A stretch of DNA of 64,000 nt from Branchiostoma floridae (GCF_000003815.2 NC_049984.1:1449304-1513303), one strand, 5' to 3'. Positions 10,768 to 23,179 are shown, numbered from the stretch's first letter. Made by a program: numbers and translations. Notes: a model not told the origin generated them from the sequence alone.

Positions 10768-13589
10768 GTCAACCTCTGCATGTTACATATGCTTCTGCAC
10801 GCCACTCAAGCAAAATCTAAAACAACCTGTTCATCTCTCTGCCAGTACCCTTCTCACAGAACACATTCTATAGTAATTTTGCAGCTGAAGCATAAAATAT
10901 TTGAATGGTCTTGTGGTGATTTTATTTATTTTGGGGTGGGGGGCGGGTTAAAACAGCCACAACGCACGCCCAAGACCCGCAAACCCGTTCAAATCTCTCC
11001 GATAAAATCCACATGTTTGTAAGTTGCAGTTGAAAAGGAGAACATGGAACCAAAATGAACAGTAGAAGGTCTCCAACATTAAGTCAGTTAATCGTAAGGC
11101 TAGATTCTTTCTACATAAACATGAGGGAAAAAACAGAAAAGAATACACCGTGTAAACCCTGAAGTTAACTTTTTTAGCCATTAGGGTCCAAACGTGGGAG
11201 CTAAAACACTTTTCATCGGATGACTTTACTAATCACGGTTCACCTACATCTTTATCAAATACCCGTTGATCAAAACTCAACATTTGTCAAGTTTTCAATT
11301 ACTCTCCGTCCCAATGGTGAATTCTATCATGTGGTGCTCCATGTTCATTATCGGCTCTGTCGTCGGAATCAAGAAGGCCACTCGATTGTTTTTTTGTCCT
11401 GATGGGAAACGGTCCTGATTGGTTAGGTGATGTATTTGCCATGGAGAAGATTTGTAGTTAGCCATAGAGAAAGATAGAGCCGTTTCGTTAGGAGTAACCC
11501 CCGGTGGTGTTCCAAGGTCGAAGGAATATTCTTATTCTTCTTCTTCATGTGCACGTCCAACTTCATAGAGCTGAAGACTCCGGACGTGGACAAGGGTCTT
11601 TTGGTTTGGTGGTGGTCGCTTTTCTAGTTCTGTGCTTTATGTTTATGTGAGTGTATGGGTTTTATTCCGCTACAACAAAAGGAAAGATGTCTTTTGAATA
11701 ATTCCAGACTAAATCAGATGGTAATACCGACGACCTACTTCGGACGAAAGACACAGTCACATCACATACATAATGCCACTGCATTACCTCAACGTGCATG
11801 CAGCACGCATGCAGCACCAAAGGAAAGCCTACAACCAGATCTATTTGTTAATCAATCTTTCGTTGAAGTGATCGGAATTGCTAAGAAACCCTATTCACAA
11901 CTGTAACAAAATTCGAAAGGAAGTTATTATGTACAATGACAAAAGAACAGGTTAAATCAAAGCAAACTGGCAATATAAATAGAACACAAATTAAAAACTA
12001 GAATTAAGAGAATAGATCACACAATTGCATATTGAAAATGATCACAGCATTGAAGTAGGCTAGTGACCCTGGAAGTGTCAATATGTCATCCAACAAGGGG
12101 ATGGTAGATTGTTGCGGAATTCTCGGAGCGCTGAGAATTGATGAGATGGACTAACTCCCGCCTGCTGTGCTTGTCCCTGCGTTTGGTTGATGGATGGGTT
12201 GGAACATCTGGGACTTGTCTCAGGGAACAGGATGATGGGGTTCTTGGTGTGATGTATGACGATTTCGGACATGTGACCACAGGGGTGGCTCAGTGGGGCC
12301 GTGCAAGCTTTTGGGCTTCATTTTTTGTTGACACATGATGAAGGATGTACGTTTGTGCCTTATATTTCATGTACATTATGTTGTATTCTATAGACAACAT
12401 AACTAGGGGCAAAGCAAAACTAACATATATTAAACATAGCTACCTGTATACCATTGTCTTCCGAGACAGATGGATGCCAACAAAATGTATATTCGTATCA
12501 TTAACAAAGGTGTTTTATCTGTTCATCTTTTCAAACTTGGTTGTATAAACTTGTTTGTGTAGCTACTCGTACGGAGACGCTTCTAATGAAGATGAATAGT
12601 AAGCAACAAATTGGCAATTTCAGTTCAAAGCCAGCCTCAGTTCTTTGTGTGTCTATGTCTCCCTTACTGTCAGAACATGTTATTTGTAGCCTCTGGCATG
12701 CAACTGGTGTGCGAATATTCGCGCGGTTGATCTTAGGAAACCACAACATTCCAGTGGCTAGGTTAAGCTTATAGCCACGTCACCATGCACATCTTTCTGC
12801 TCTAAAACCAGTGACTGCATTTACTATATATTGCGGTCCTTAGCCATTGTTTCAGTATGTCCAATGTGTCGTACTCTCCCCGATCTCTCATGGGATTATT
12901 AGATACACAGAGAGCTCCTGGTGTTAGGCTTTATAGACGAGTCTGTTGGTTTTCTGTGCATGTGACCAGACCACACTAGCCATTTTGTTCGAAAAGCATG
13001 TATGGTGGCCTAATCAGTCCATCGTTTCAATGGAATTTCTTCATTCAGTTTGCTACTCTGCGTAATATGAAGTGTGTAAACCTGTGTTCAATCTGCTCGA
13101 CGCTACACGGACGCATTTTACTTCCATCGCAAAAAGATGCTCGATCGCAAAAAAAACATCTTCAACCCTGGTAGTTGGTTTATTTGGCAGAATAACTATT
13201 GTCGCCTCTAATTCTGTTTCCTTTCCAAGACACGAAAACTGTTGCAGGAAAGAAACTCGATCTGTTAAAAATCTCTGGTCCCCGAAGGATGCCCATTAGA
13301 ATATTGTTAAATCGGTCTATACTGCCAATTAGAGCACATTTTTATATTTGATGAATATGTCAATATCAATCAATTCATTGGAAGGTGTTCGCGTCAATAT
13401 TGATACAATTGCCATTTGATCACAGAATAAAGTGGAGGAGCGCAACAGCTTGACCTAGAGTTCTCCGCTATGAGTCCCGATATTTACAGTCATGTGTCTT
13501 TGATTGATGAGCCCGAGGGCGCTAAGTCCCCCCAAGGCCGTTTTGTGGCCGTACGCGAGACGGGGGGAGACGGATCAGCCCGATAAGGC
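10768..13589. other. Left-arm stretch, no gene recognised
   Basis: Mirrored blocks lie at 11290-11515 and 12090-12280. Short frames within them carry frameshifts between arms (for example a T-run at about 11388), so they are not called. The rest is AT-rich with chance ORFs. Confidence 0.5.
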
Positions 13590-14045
13590 AGTTTACTGCG
13601 CTGTGGTAGCGATAGATTACCGCCAAACTGCTCATGACTCTCAATTGAACAGCGAGGGACACTCCGTCTGTCGCCAACACAAACTGAACTGAGGAAAATC
13701 TCTAAAGCTTATGACTAGGTGTGGGTACCGGTACAAATATCCAGGTCCATGTACGGTCCAGGTGCAGAGGATCAGCTCTAGGTCCGAACCTTATCATATG
13801 TGGAACATACAAATGTGCGATACTCAAACCAATGGTCTATTTTGCTACTAAGGATTCTGTTGGTGGCGTGCCCGATGTCCATGGATGTTTTAAAGCCTAT
13901 CCTATCAATGGAAGCAATAGATAACCGCCAAACTGCTCATGATTCTCACGCAAAATGGGCGCCTCCATAGAACGCACCACAGCGAGAGGCACTCCGTCTG
14001 TCGCAAATACACACTGAACCGAGGAAAATCTCTAAAGGTTATGAC
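13590..14045. repeat. Diverged tandem duplication in left arm
   Basis: The sequence around ACCGCCAAACTGCTCATGA, followed by an ACTCCGTCTGTCGC and GAGGAAAATCTCTAAA series, occurs at about 13617-13710 and again at about 13923-14040. Related units occur on the right arm at 27880-28470. Confidence 0.65.
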
Positions 14046-14156
14046 AAATGGCTTAAACTTAGGCTATAGGTTGGACCAGAGAAGCGCAGTCTGGAGCTGT
14101 TCCAGAAGTGGCCATCATATAAATGGTTCGTTGAATGCTAAATGCTTCAGGCGATA

Positions 14157-14240
14157 CCCATCACCATGCACTGTGTATACAGGCAAAACCCATCACCATG
14201 CACTGTGTATACAGGCAAAACCCATCACCATGCACTGTGC
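14157..14240. repeat. 32-bp tandem repeat (2.6 copies)
   Basis: CCCATCACCATGCACTGTG plus TATACAGGCAAAA is repeated at 14157, 14189 and 14221. Confidence 0.9.
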
Positions 14241-15967
14241 ACACTGGTTACTGGACACATGCCAACTGCCCACGGTTTGACGCATAGGTAGTGCACAGAT
14301 GGGGCTCCAAGACTCTATCATTCATACTATTGTATTTTATACTGATGGCATTTGCTAAGTTACAGTTAGAGCTTGATACATACTTACGGAATCGTGTCTT
14401 AAGACATGCTCATTTGTTAAGTATTCTTAGACGACAAAAATCAACAGTAGGCAACAGCAATAACGTATTTAGATTCAACCGGAAAATAAATGCCGTTTCA
14501 AGTGTCTTACCTAAGTTTAAATTGCTTTCCTTGATAAATACTCCTCAGGAAACCACATCGACCAAATTTCAGTAGTTCATACAGACATCCAAGCCGGTCG
14601 GTGTCTGATAGAAAAGGACTTCCAAACAAAGAGGAATTTTTTTCCAGATCCTCTTCACTATTTGTTTTTCATTATTACGAATTCCCCTCAGCCACGATGT
14701 AAGGATTGCTCTCAATTGTTATTTATCGCAAGTTTGGAGATTTTTGTGATCTTCTTTTGTGAGCCTCGTTGCCATTGTGAGATCTTGTGGCTTATTTCTC
14801 TCCACACCGCCAGCATCACTGACCTGTTCGCACGTTATCTAGATTAAGGTGTGAAGCCCTTATGCACTGTGTCATATGCACGTGTCAACGCAATTAATCT
14901 GTAAGCCCAAAGGTGCTGCGCGGGACACGTTTTCTCTTGTGCGGCAGCACAGTGGGATTGTCTACAGTGTTCAGATTAAACTTTCACGTCCTTCGTTTCT
15001 AACTTATTGTTATTAATGCAATTTTAATCGATTGATATTAGTTGGCGATGTTCGGGTAGGCGTTTCTTAATGACACGCGGCCTAATTACGTCGGCATGAT
15101 GAATGGATGGACGGGAAACGTCGTGCGATTATTTTCATCAAAGGTCATTTCAACTGTTTTTAATCTACATATAAGCCAATACTGAAGCGTGTAAGACGGA
15201 ATTCCGCTTATTTTCATCAGTGGAATCTGCTTATTTCAGCAGTTTAATCTACAACAGTCAATACTGAATCGTGTAATACGTTAGACACAGAGACGCTCCT
15301 TGCCAAGTTCCTGTACTATATTGTATTGTGATAGTTGACTGATGCAATTCGGGTGGCTGATAACCATGGAGCGGTTTGGTAATTGTGTTCTCCTGAAGAT
15401 ACACGATTGTTATTGCGTTACCATAGACAGAGACAGAGACCTGCACGGACCAATGAAACCAGCCGTCTCTAATGGCAGGATCGTTTAAGACTACTCGCTA
15501 GCTTTAAGGCAGAAGAGAATGTGCTCCGGAATTCGGGTTTTCTACTTCTGCAGTCAAAGACACTCGCTGCCCAGTGTTGACACACAGTTTCTTTACACTT
15601 GTGTTCCACAGAGCGTTATCAAGTATGCTGCAGGTACAAATTGATACAGAACAAAATCCGTTCCGTATGAAAAATATGCAATGTTTTGGCCGTGATTTTG
15701 CCGTTGCTGAACGTGGTGCTTTATCTTGCTGCCACATGCTGAATTCATTTTTTTATGCTATCAGAATTTTTTCAAATGCTCTCTGTATCTTAAACATACA
15801 CCACATACGATGTCACATCGTCTGTGTGATGCATCGATGTATATTCAAATTTCGTCGTTTAATGCCTGGACGAGGTAATGATGGTAGTGACCTATACATT
15901 TGCAGAATAGTCAGTAACCAATGAGGTGTAAGTCTAATATATAGATGAAAGAAAGTCTTGTACTCAC
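14241..15967. other. Left-arm stretch with a high-identity island
   Basis: Bases 15200-15450 are about 96% identical to 26490-26710, far above the arm average. The island includes a frame on the minus strand (YGNAITIVYLQENTITKPLH) open in both arms to the same stop, but identity continues past that stop, so coding is not proved. Bases 14241-15100 show nothing recognisable. Confidence 0.5.
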
Positions 15968-16074
15968 GCGGATTCTGTGCTCGCTGTAGACCCAGCACCA
16001 GTAGTTAGCTGGGATGTCGCAGTAGAAAGTAGCGTTAGAGCCACGCAGGTTACAATCGTCGGGACGCTCTTCAT
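15968..16074 (-). CDS. First exon with signal-peptide-like start, left-arm gene copy
   Basis: On the minus strand ACACCATG begins a frame of 35 codons plus two bases that runs into the donor GC|GTGAGT. The encoded start MKSVPTIVTCVALTLLSTAT has the charged N-terminus, hydrophobic core and small-residue end of a secretory signal peptide, followed by a T/S-rich stretch ending STASTES. The mirror exon at 25664-25758 differs by 12 bp in length (four codons), keeps the frame, the hydrophobic core, STASTE and the donor at the same phase. The phase-2 donor is compatible with the 113-bp exon at 694-806. Any further exons between them were not found. The product would be a small secreted or type-I membrane protein of unknown function. 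Exon and start are inferred from sequence only; no transcript is available. Confidence 0.5.
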
Positions 16075-16963
16075 GGTGTTGGGGATTCTTCCTTCCTTAC
16101 AATAGGAATCTAAAGCGACACGAATCATGCCTGTACAGAAAGGCAGGAATGCAAGTAAGGTGTGCCTCACAGACACAGTCACTCACACTGTCACAGGTAT
16201 GCTTTATCGGGAGGCAGAGCAACCTAGTCTCCAAAACACCCGGAGTTCCAGAAAGACTCTTGTTGTGTGGAACGCGGCAGTCCTCGGCCAATAAGTCATA
16301 ACTGCCCACGAGGAATAGCTGATGAGCTTGACGCGCTGTCTTCCACGTGACGAGGCCTGCCGAAAACGTACCACCCGGTTGGCTGGGATTCTGGGCGAAC
16401 CCACTTCCCTACTGGCAGCGTGATTTCTGCTGCTCTATTGGCGATGGCGACTGGATCGCGTCATCATCGCGTCATCATCATGCTCGTACACCCACGTGTG
16501 CAGACGATGTCTGACAGGTAGCCAATCACAGGCAACGCTTTTGAAACTCGTTAGCTTCTGATCCTGTCGATTCTTCTAATCGTGAACGTTTCCGATCGAA
16601 AATCGTCTTGGCTCTTACGTAAGACCTACCGCCACCGCACCCAATCAGTAATTGCACAGTCTAACCGGTGTATCATTACGGGTGAATGACGTTTTACTTT
16701 TACTGATCAAAGTGCATGTGGGTCTATGATGATCATTGATGAATGATGTACTAATTGCCTCCATAACCTGTTGATTAGTGAGTACTTAACATCTGTAGAT
16801 GTACAGAATTCACCGCACGTCAAACACCCATCAGCGACAGCGCCATGTTCTGCTATGTGTGCAGGAGACTCGCCTGATGTTATCAACCAGCGAGGAGACA
16901 GCTGATGTTGCTCAGCGTTGATTATGTGCAAGAAGTGCGAGCTGTCGTTCTGAGCATCATTGC
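16075..16963. other. Upstream region of left first exon
   Basis: Bases 16200-16690 mirror 24740-25210 closely, consistent with a duplicated promoter and 5' region of the head-to-head gene pair. I see no certain TATA box or other core element. Confidence 0.45.
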
Positions 16964-17062
16964 CTGTGTGTGTGGTTGTGTGTGTGCCTGTGTGTGTGTG
17001 CGTGTGAGTGTGTGTGTGTGTGTGTGTGTATGTGTGTATGTGTGTGTGTGTGTATGTGTGTG
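16964..17062. repeat. (TG)n microsatellite
   Basis: Interrupted TG dinucleotide tract; absent from the right arm. Confidence 0.95.
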
Positions 17063-17389
17063 AAGAGCATAAGATGATATTTAAGTGAGAAAATTGCCTT
17101 TTGAAAAATTACATTTACGACATATACAATATAAAATTATCAGTTCTTGCAGGACCTCAGTCCCAAGACGAGTTGCAGTTTCCTTTATTTGGGCCGATGC
17201 TTGATGACACGGACCGATGAATGTTCCTAATGCAGAAGGTAATTGCTTTGACCGGAAACTGTAATACCCTCCTATGAAGCCCTCGTTCATTTGTATGAAA
17301 ACATCAACGATTCCATTGTTCTCAGAGGGCTGTTTTGTCTTCAAACGTGCAATAATGTTTATAAATTTGTTTATAACTGTTGTTGTTAT
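17063..17389. other. Non-coding stretch in left arm
   Basis: No gene or repeat is recognised here; weak or no right-arm match. Confidence 0.4.
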
Positions 17390-17573
17390 CAAGGAGGAGG
17401 AGAAAGGAGGCAGCTGACCAGACCGTCTCCTCTGCCCAGTTCACCTGTCAGCAGTGCAGCAGAGTGTGCAGGTCAAGGATAGGACTGTTCAGCCACATGA
17501 GGGCCTGCAGACCATCCAGAACTTCCCACGAATCCTCGACGACGGGGAAAGAGCCATGATGATGATGATGATG
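17390..17573 (+). mobile_element. LINE 3' fragment: ORF2 C-terminus with zinc-finger motif and (ATG)n tail
   Basis: In the frame from 17395 to a TGA at 17557 the translation ends FTCQQCSRVCRSRIGLFSHM followed by RAC, a CxxC...HxxxxC motif with the RSRIGLxSH signature seen at the C-terminus of some LINE reverse-transcriptase proteins, then a short tail and stop. Directly after it lies a short ATG-repeat tail ending at 17573, as expected of a 5'-truncated LINE. It has no counterpart at the mirrored right-arm position (23500-23560), so it inserted after the arms formed. Confidence 0.65.
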
Positions 17574-19028
17574 TTATTTCCAGCGTTGTAATCAGTGGGT
17601 CTCAAGGCAATATTCTTGTAACATCGGGCTTGATGCAGTCGGTCATCAGTCTGAAAAAAAACTGCTTAACGTACCGATGAATAGATTTATTCATCAGTGT
17701 GGAAGATAGAAGTCGTTTAAAATAATCCCGACGGGTTGTTTATCTCCCTACAGCGCCATTTCTCTTTTTGTTGTAATTTCGCTCACAGAGATGATGAATA
17801 TCGCTCCATCTTTCTGTGCGTTTCTCCTTTATTGGCAGACAGACGTGCGTCCCCTGAGAGAGTACCATTTGTCTCGCCCTAATGCAGATGTAAGTAGACG
17901 GTTACGACGATTAGTGCGGCTTACGATTGATTCCCGACACGGCGGCAGGCATACGTTATTCAAATGGATTCTGTTACAAGCTTTTAGCAAAGATTTATTA
18001 CCTTTGTCAAGTAGGTTATGTTTTCGTTAGCATGGTCTCTTTTACTGTGTCGGTGGGGATTGGGATTGGGATGAACAGTATATCTAAAGAAGATACTAAT
18101 GGGTGCTAATGATATTTAATTATTATCTCCTTTTCAAAAGAATGTGATCGTGACAGAATCAAGATCACAGCAGACGTTTTTTGTGTATCTTTTGACCTGG
18201 ACGTGCCTCGGTTTTGGTGGCAGATGGTTTGTGATGTAAGGAAGAGGCTGTTTATGTTTGGGACCCCTAGCAACTTGCTGTGGAACTGCAGGGGCTAACT
18301 GCATTTTCGTCGAACTGAACAAAAGATAAAGCATAAGAATATCCAGCAATAGAAGAAGTCAAAACTAACATACCTGAATTAGGACCTCGCATGTGGATCA
18401 TAATTATGAGAAAGGAAACCAAAGAATTATCTTCAGTTCAGTTCATCCTCATATGAGGTGCCATCTTACCCCAGTTAATCAACAGTGACATCTTCCCGNN
18501 NNNNNNNNNNNNNNNNNNNNNNNNNNNNNNNNNNNNNNNNNNNNNNNNNNNNNNNNNNNNNNNNNNNNNNNNNNNNNNNNNNNNNNNNNNNNNNNNNNTT
18601 CTGTAGTTGAAGTGGACTTGTGGAACCTTACATTGCAGCGTGTCTGCTAAGTATACGTAGCTCTTACGGATCACAAGTCATGGTTTTTAGTTACGTTTTA
18701 GCGAGTTCCAGAAATTCAGGTCCAGCTTTACACAATGTTTGCTGCATGTTTTTTTTAGTTTTATGCGATATGTTATTTCTTTATTAATTTCTGTTTTCTT
18801 TATGGATGGTTGTACGCATACATTGCTTAGCAGACCGCTTTACCAGCGTGCTCTGTAAAAAAATTGTAGCAATAAACAAACCAAAAAAAAAATAAATACA
18901 TAGTAGAGCGTCAATTACAATCATAAATCGTAAATCAAAGTAGATGTGACAGGCCGGGTCAGGGGGTCAGAGATCAGAAGTGGTGTTTTAGCAGCTTCTG
19001 AAAAGATAGGCCAGAAGTGGCCAGGGTC
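17574..19028. other. Inner left arm and start of the central spacer
   Basis: Bases 17815-18010 mirror 23180-23400; beyond about 18100 mirroring fades. Contains the 100-N gap at 18499-18598. No gene is recognised. Confidence 0.5.
18499..18598. other. Assembly gap, 100 N
   Basis: Exactly 100 N inside the central spacer; spacer length is therefore uncertain. Confidence 0.99.
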
Positions 19029-19030
19029 TA

Positions 19031-20347
19031 CCGAAAGTGCGAAAAGGAACGAAAAGGAACGAAGTATGAAGCAAATTCAAATAAAATCGATGGTAATATT
19101 AGGAAAAGGTAAACTGTGATCGGCAAATGCATTTTGCGGCTTGTTCCACGAAATTCCTATAGCAATGGTTCAATGGAGGAATGAATATTGATGAGACCTA
19201 TCTATGCATATCTATGTTCATGTACGTGTTAATGTGGTTATAACATTCCTTAGAATATCCATATTACATTTATATTATAGAATTTCACAAGAAGAAATGG
19301 ATTATGTTGAGAACGATTGCGCATATTTTATCATAAAAAGCCATGCTATGTGGATATAGTTGTTTAAAAAATGCAATGATAGCAAAGTTACAAGTATATG
19401 TATTGCACAATTTGTAAGAACTTGACCTTAGAGAAATATACGTCGAATGTTCGAACCCAGGGAAGTCGACGATCGGAAGTTCGAACCCAGCTTGTTGGGA
19501 ATTATTCTTCCTTCCTTTTTTTCACACTTTCATTAATATCAATACAACGCCTTAAATTTGTTTTGCAACCAGGACATCTAAACCCGGCATTGGGATTTTT
19601 TTATCATCAGCGAGGGCCTGATGTCGGTCGCAAGAGGCAGAAATTTATTTGTATTGAATATGACGGAAAATTGTTGACAGAAATTGTATTTCCCAATATC
19701 CTTTGCACAAATTCCTCACGTTGGCACCTTTCTTCCCGCCAAAATGATGAATACTCATTGTACAACTTGATGAAATCTCTTTGGTACAATGTATATATGT
19801 CTCTCCTTTTACAGCTTTTCTTTCGTTGTGAACGAGCGAGAAGATATGTCTCCAGTCTCCAGAAAACCATGTTGTTGGCCCTGTTGAAAGGAGCTGCAAT
19901 GCTCGTGGGGCAGCAATTTATTAGCATAATTATCTTTCCTGACCGGATTTCGCGGGTCATTTGCATGCGGCGCTCCCCTCTAGGGAGAATAAAAGCCACC
20001 CAAATACAACAACAACGTTACAATCTTGCCTCATCCTGAAAATGTATAATAATCGATATTCATCTACCACCCACTGAATTTTAGTCCTTACTTTCTTATC
20101 TCAGTTCCGTTTCTTTGTATTTCGCAGATCTTCAAAGAATAATTTAGCCACACAAAAACAACAGCCTGAAACAGCGCTGTAAAAATTTGATAATGTCAAA
20201 TTCTCGGTAAAATAAAACACGTTTCATAGGCTTCTAACGCCCGCAGTACCGATTCCTTATATTCTCATTGATTTTATTTAAGTTTGCTTCATACTCCATT
20301 CCTTTTCGTTCCTTTTCGTTCCTTTTCGTTCCTTTTCGCACTTTCGG
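19031..20347. mobile_element. TA-flanked TIR element with unidentified ORF
   Basis: Left end CCGAAAGTGCGAAAAGG, right end its inverse CCTTTTCGCACTTTCGG, each directly flanked by TA. The inverted ends continue imperfectly for about 60-70 bp, including a repeated GGAACGAAAA / TTTTCGTTCC motif (two on the left, four on the right) and GTATGAAGCAAA. A TA duplication is the hallmark of Tc1/mariner-type insertion, but no DDE transposase motif is seen. The largest frame inside (19398-20039, plus strand, 213 codons) and the overlapping minus frame (19607-19999) match no family I know. Likely non-autonomous. Confidence 0.6.
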
Positions 20348-20452
20348 TACTTTCGGTACACCACTGTAGCCCGGGGGAACGCGTTCTGTGCAAATGTGCC
20401 CCTGTAAAATATGTGCATATGACTGACTGACTCACTGGCTCACTGACTGATT

Positions 20453-20555
20453 GACTCACTCACTCACTCACTCACTCACTCACTCACTCACTCACTCACT
20501 CACTCACTCACTCACTCACTAAATCACTTACTAAATCACTTACTAAATCACTTAC
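20453..20555. repeat. (ACTC)n tract followed by 12-bp repeats
   Basis: About 68 bp of perfect ACTC tetranucleotide, then three to four copies of ACTAAATCACTT. Confidence 0.97.
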
Positions 20556-21804
20556 TCATTAACTCACGACCCATAACCGCAGTGGTCGTAGAGGCCTCAC
20601 TATACATCAAGCAGCAGTGATCCACGCCCACCTTGTTCTATCCTCAGCCTCCCAGACACTCACTAGAGATGATATAGTCAAAATTCAAAACATCCCATCT
20701 TGTCGAAGGTAATAACAAAGTCTCGTATCTTCTTTTGTCGCTCCATTGACGTATGGACTCCAGTTCGTCGCTCCACAGAAACGTGTTATCGGCGGAGTCG
20801 GTTTGATGGACGCGTTTTGTCCACGAGCCGAGCGATAAACAAAATTGGGTCTTTTAATCGGACTAATTTCGCAGCCTCCACTTTATTTCCCAGTGGTGTT
20901 ACTGTGCGAAGCCTGGGGGCATGCCGGTATAGAGCCTCAGCCCGCTGCACTGCAGTTTTGTAGATAGAAATGGAAGAAGACAAGCCTGGGTACCATCTGT
21001 ATACAGTCGCTTCTCGGTGTGACATTTATCATACACTATATTATATAGCTTCTCTGCTGTTAGCAGAAGAGAACATAGGAGCGAACTACTATCCGGATAG
21101 TAGCCAGGCTAGATACAGACAGCGTCACAGAACCTCCGTTACAGCTGTGTGTCAGGCAGGGCGGCCGATTCGGGATGAGATAGCCGGCTAATAAAAAAGC
21201 CGCCAAATAAAATGTTGGCGGCCGTAAAAGGGATCAGTGTCAGTACTGGCTTCTCCATTTCCGTGTATCAGTACACATCTAAATTAATCAACCCACAAAT
21301 CGGGTGCAAATCAAAACCTGAGTACTGGAATTATTCATGGCCGCATTTTGCGAGAACACAGGTCACATTGGATATGATACCAGTAAATGAGTATATAAGC
21401 CCGTAAATGTTGAAGTATGTCCTTTGTTATCATGAAAGCTCATCTATCTTGATATGATTCATCAACCAAGGGTGAGATATGGTCCTAGTGTCAGAGTCCT
21501 CAAAAAAGGATATGTACATTGAAGTTTTTCAACTGACATACAACACAAAATTTGCTCACCTCAAATTTTCGGTCGTACCTACGTCGACCTTCTTCAGGAG
21601 TGTCTCCAAGTCACGTGCTCAGAGTCATTGAATCATCACTCCTTGAAAACATGAAAAATTAAAAAAAAAAACTTACGCTTTTTTTGTTAATTGTTGCCAA
21701 CAATATCCTAGGAAAAGTCACCAAGTTTGGTTGTTCCAGCACAAGCCGTTTGGAAGCTATACAATGACTCTGACACTAGGACTATATCTTAGCTTTTTTA
21801 TAAT
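20556..21804. other. Central spacer, no gene recognised
   Basis: Short frames only (longest 87 codons). No motif, domain or repeat that I can name. Confidence 0.4.
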
Positions 21805-22030
21805 GACAATGACAATGACAATGAAGTTTATTGCATATTCATGCCCTCCTAGGGCTAAATGCAGTAAGAGAGTCTGATAAGTAAGCTATTCTATGTTTTA
21901 CTTACGATCATATTTCTACATGCTTCCTCCCTCTTCTTAAAACATGTGAAGACGAACTTACAGAGTTCTTCTATCAAATCATAGTTAACTGATGTCATTA
22001 TATATTTGAAAAAAGTCTTCTTTTGTTAGT
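21805..22030 (-). mobile_element. LINE 3' fragment, same family as 6031-8346
   Basis: Reverse complement of the LINE 3' end: (GACAAT)3 at 21805-21822, then the GGGGCATGAACATGC-like 3' UTR and the codons for the C-terminal EELCKFV...FKRRxEACRK-like end of ORF2, then divergence near 22030. The fragment is short and 5'-truncated. Confidence 0.8.
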
Positions 22031-22166
22031 TGTGCATATTTTTGTTTTGCAAGCGTAGCACTATTAACAAAGGGTGGGCTTTATCGGAATGCAGCCTTGA
22101 ATAGCAGGCAGAAGTTCACAGACGGGTGTGATGAGAAATACATCTACCTAACGCGGGGGTAATGAC
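22031..22166. other. Spacer between LINE fragment and MITE
   Basis: Nothing recognisable. Confidence 0.4.
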
Positions 22167-22356
22167 TAATCTCCAAGCAGATCTTGCGTGGTATAAGACA
22201 GTATCATAAACTGGGGAAGGAGTTTAGCCGGCAGAGGAGTAATTCCTTGAAGTCCTGCTGCAGATCTTCGCGTGGACAATTTACTCCTATGCCGGCTAAA
22301 CTCCTTCCCCGGCTTAAGATACTGTATTATGCCACGCAAGATCTGCTTGGTGATTA
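22167..22356. mobile_element. Palindromic MITE with TAATCTCC ends and 9-bp duplication
   Basis: Starts TAATCTCCAAGCAGATC, ends GATCTGCTTGGTGATTA, flanked on both sides by GGTAATGAC. The 190 bp fold almost completely on themselves; the inner string GTTTAGCCGGC is shared with the TIR of the 59097-60109 element, placing both in one family. Confidence 0.93.
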
Positions 22357-23179
22357 GGTAATGACCATGAGAATGACGTTCTTCGCTGAGGTCATCGCCC
22401 TCTCGAGTACAGGAAGCCGTGGTTGATTAGCCCTGTTCTCATACTAGGCGACCTCTCTTCAGCTGTAATAGTTGAGCAAACCGCTAGGGTTCAGGACTTA
22501 GAAAACGTTTGTAAACATAATTCTGAATCAGTTCACATCGAAATACGATGACGGAACGAACCAGTCACCGGGATGAGAGCCAACAAAAGCGGTTAAGGAG
22601 AGCTGGGAATCAAGCCAAACAAAAGTCAGAACCGCTCTTAATTACATCGATAACTGTGTACATTGGTAGAAAGAGACACAAAACGGAAGCTCTGTTAACC
22701 ATAAAAAGTCACCAGGCACTCAATTCCTATTAGTCCAATACTCAGAATACTCAGGAATTATCATGCCTTCAAGTACCAGAGTTACCAACCTATGATTGAT
22801 GTGTTCAAAATTTCGTATTTTTCAGAATTATCATAGAGCATGCGAAGCTGGGGTGTTACATCGAAGGGCCATGTCCCATTATCCACAATCTTTGGGCGTA
22901 TCGATGGAAGATCGGCTATATTTAAGATCGACAGAAGATTGCGCGCATTTTTCACCTGAAAACCGTCCCTGTCACATATAAACCATACTTTGTACAACTG
23001 TTGTGCAATTAAGTTATTGTTATAAGCGAGGCTCGGGCGATTGCCGCAGAATCGTCGTCCGATCGATTTTCGCCAAATATGACAGGGGTAATATACCGGC
23101 TATATAGATACAGAATTTACAGATACAGAACAATTCAAACCCCACGAACTCACTGATACCAAGCTACCAAACACAATAC
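22357..23179. other. Central spacer, right part
   Basis: No gene. Bases 23087-23128 contain the recurring GTATCTGTA / TATAGCCGGTATA motif also found near 2765-2795. Confidence 0.4.

Larger units (their letters stand above)
18..18010 (+). repeat. Left arm of giant inverted repeat
   Basis: Reading inward from 18, the arm matches the reverse complement of the sequence read inward from 37542. Anchor pairs that I aligned by eye: 18-160 with 37395-37542; 694-806 with 36716-36828; 2600-2755 with 36150-36300; 3595-3760 with 34570-34735; 5100-5400 with 33260-33540; 5850-6030 with 32965-33145; 8347-8580 with 32740-32960; 8940-9360 with 31960-32385; 9768-10536 with 30930-31860; 11290-11515 with 29870-30070; 12090-12280 with 29225-29400; 13570-13660 with 28380-28490; 15140-15590 with 26330-26800; 15960-16080 with 25660-25765; 16200-16690 with 24740-25210; 16800-16880 with 24025-24100; 17815-18010 with 23180-23400. 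Between anchors the match is weak or interrupted by private insertions. The left arm is longer, mainly because of a LINE and several MITEs. Confidence 0.93.

Noticed and set aside
17291-17482. 63-codon plus-strand frame
   Set aside because: Out-of-frame shadow of the LINE ORF2 C-terminus at 17395-17559.
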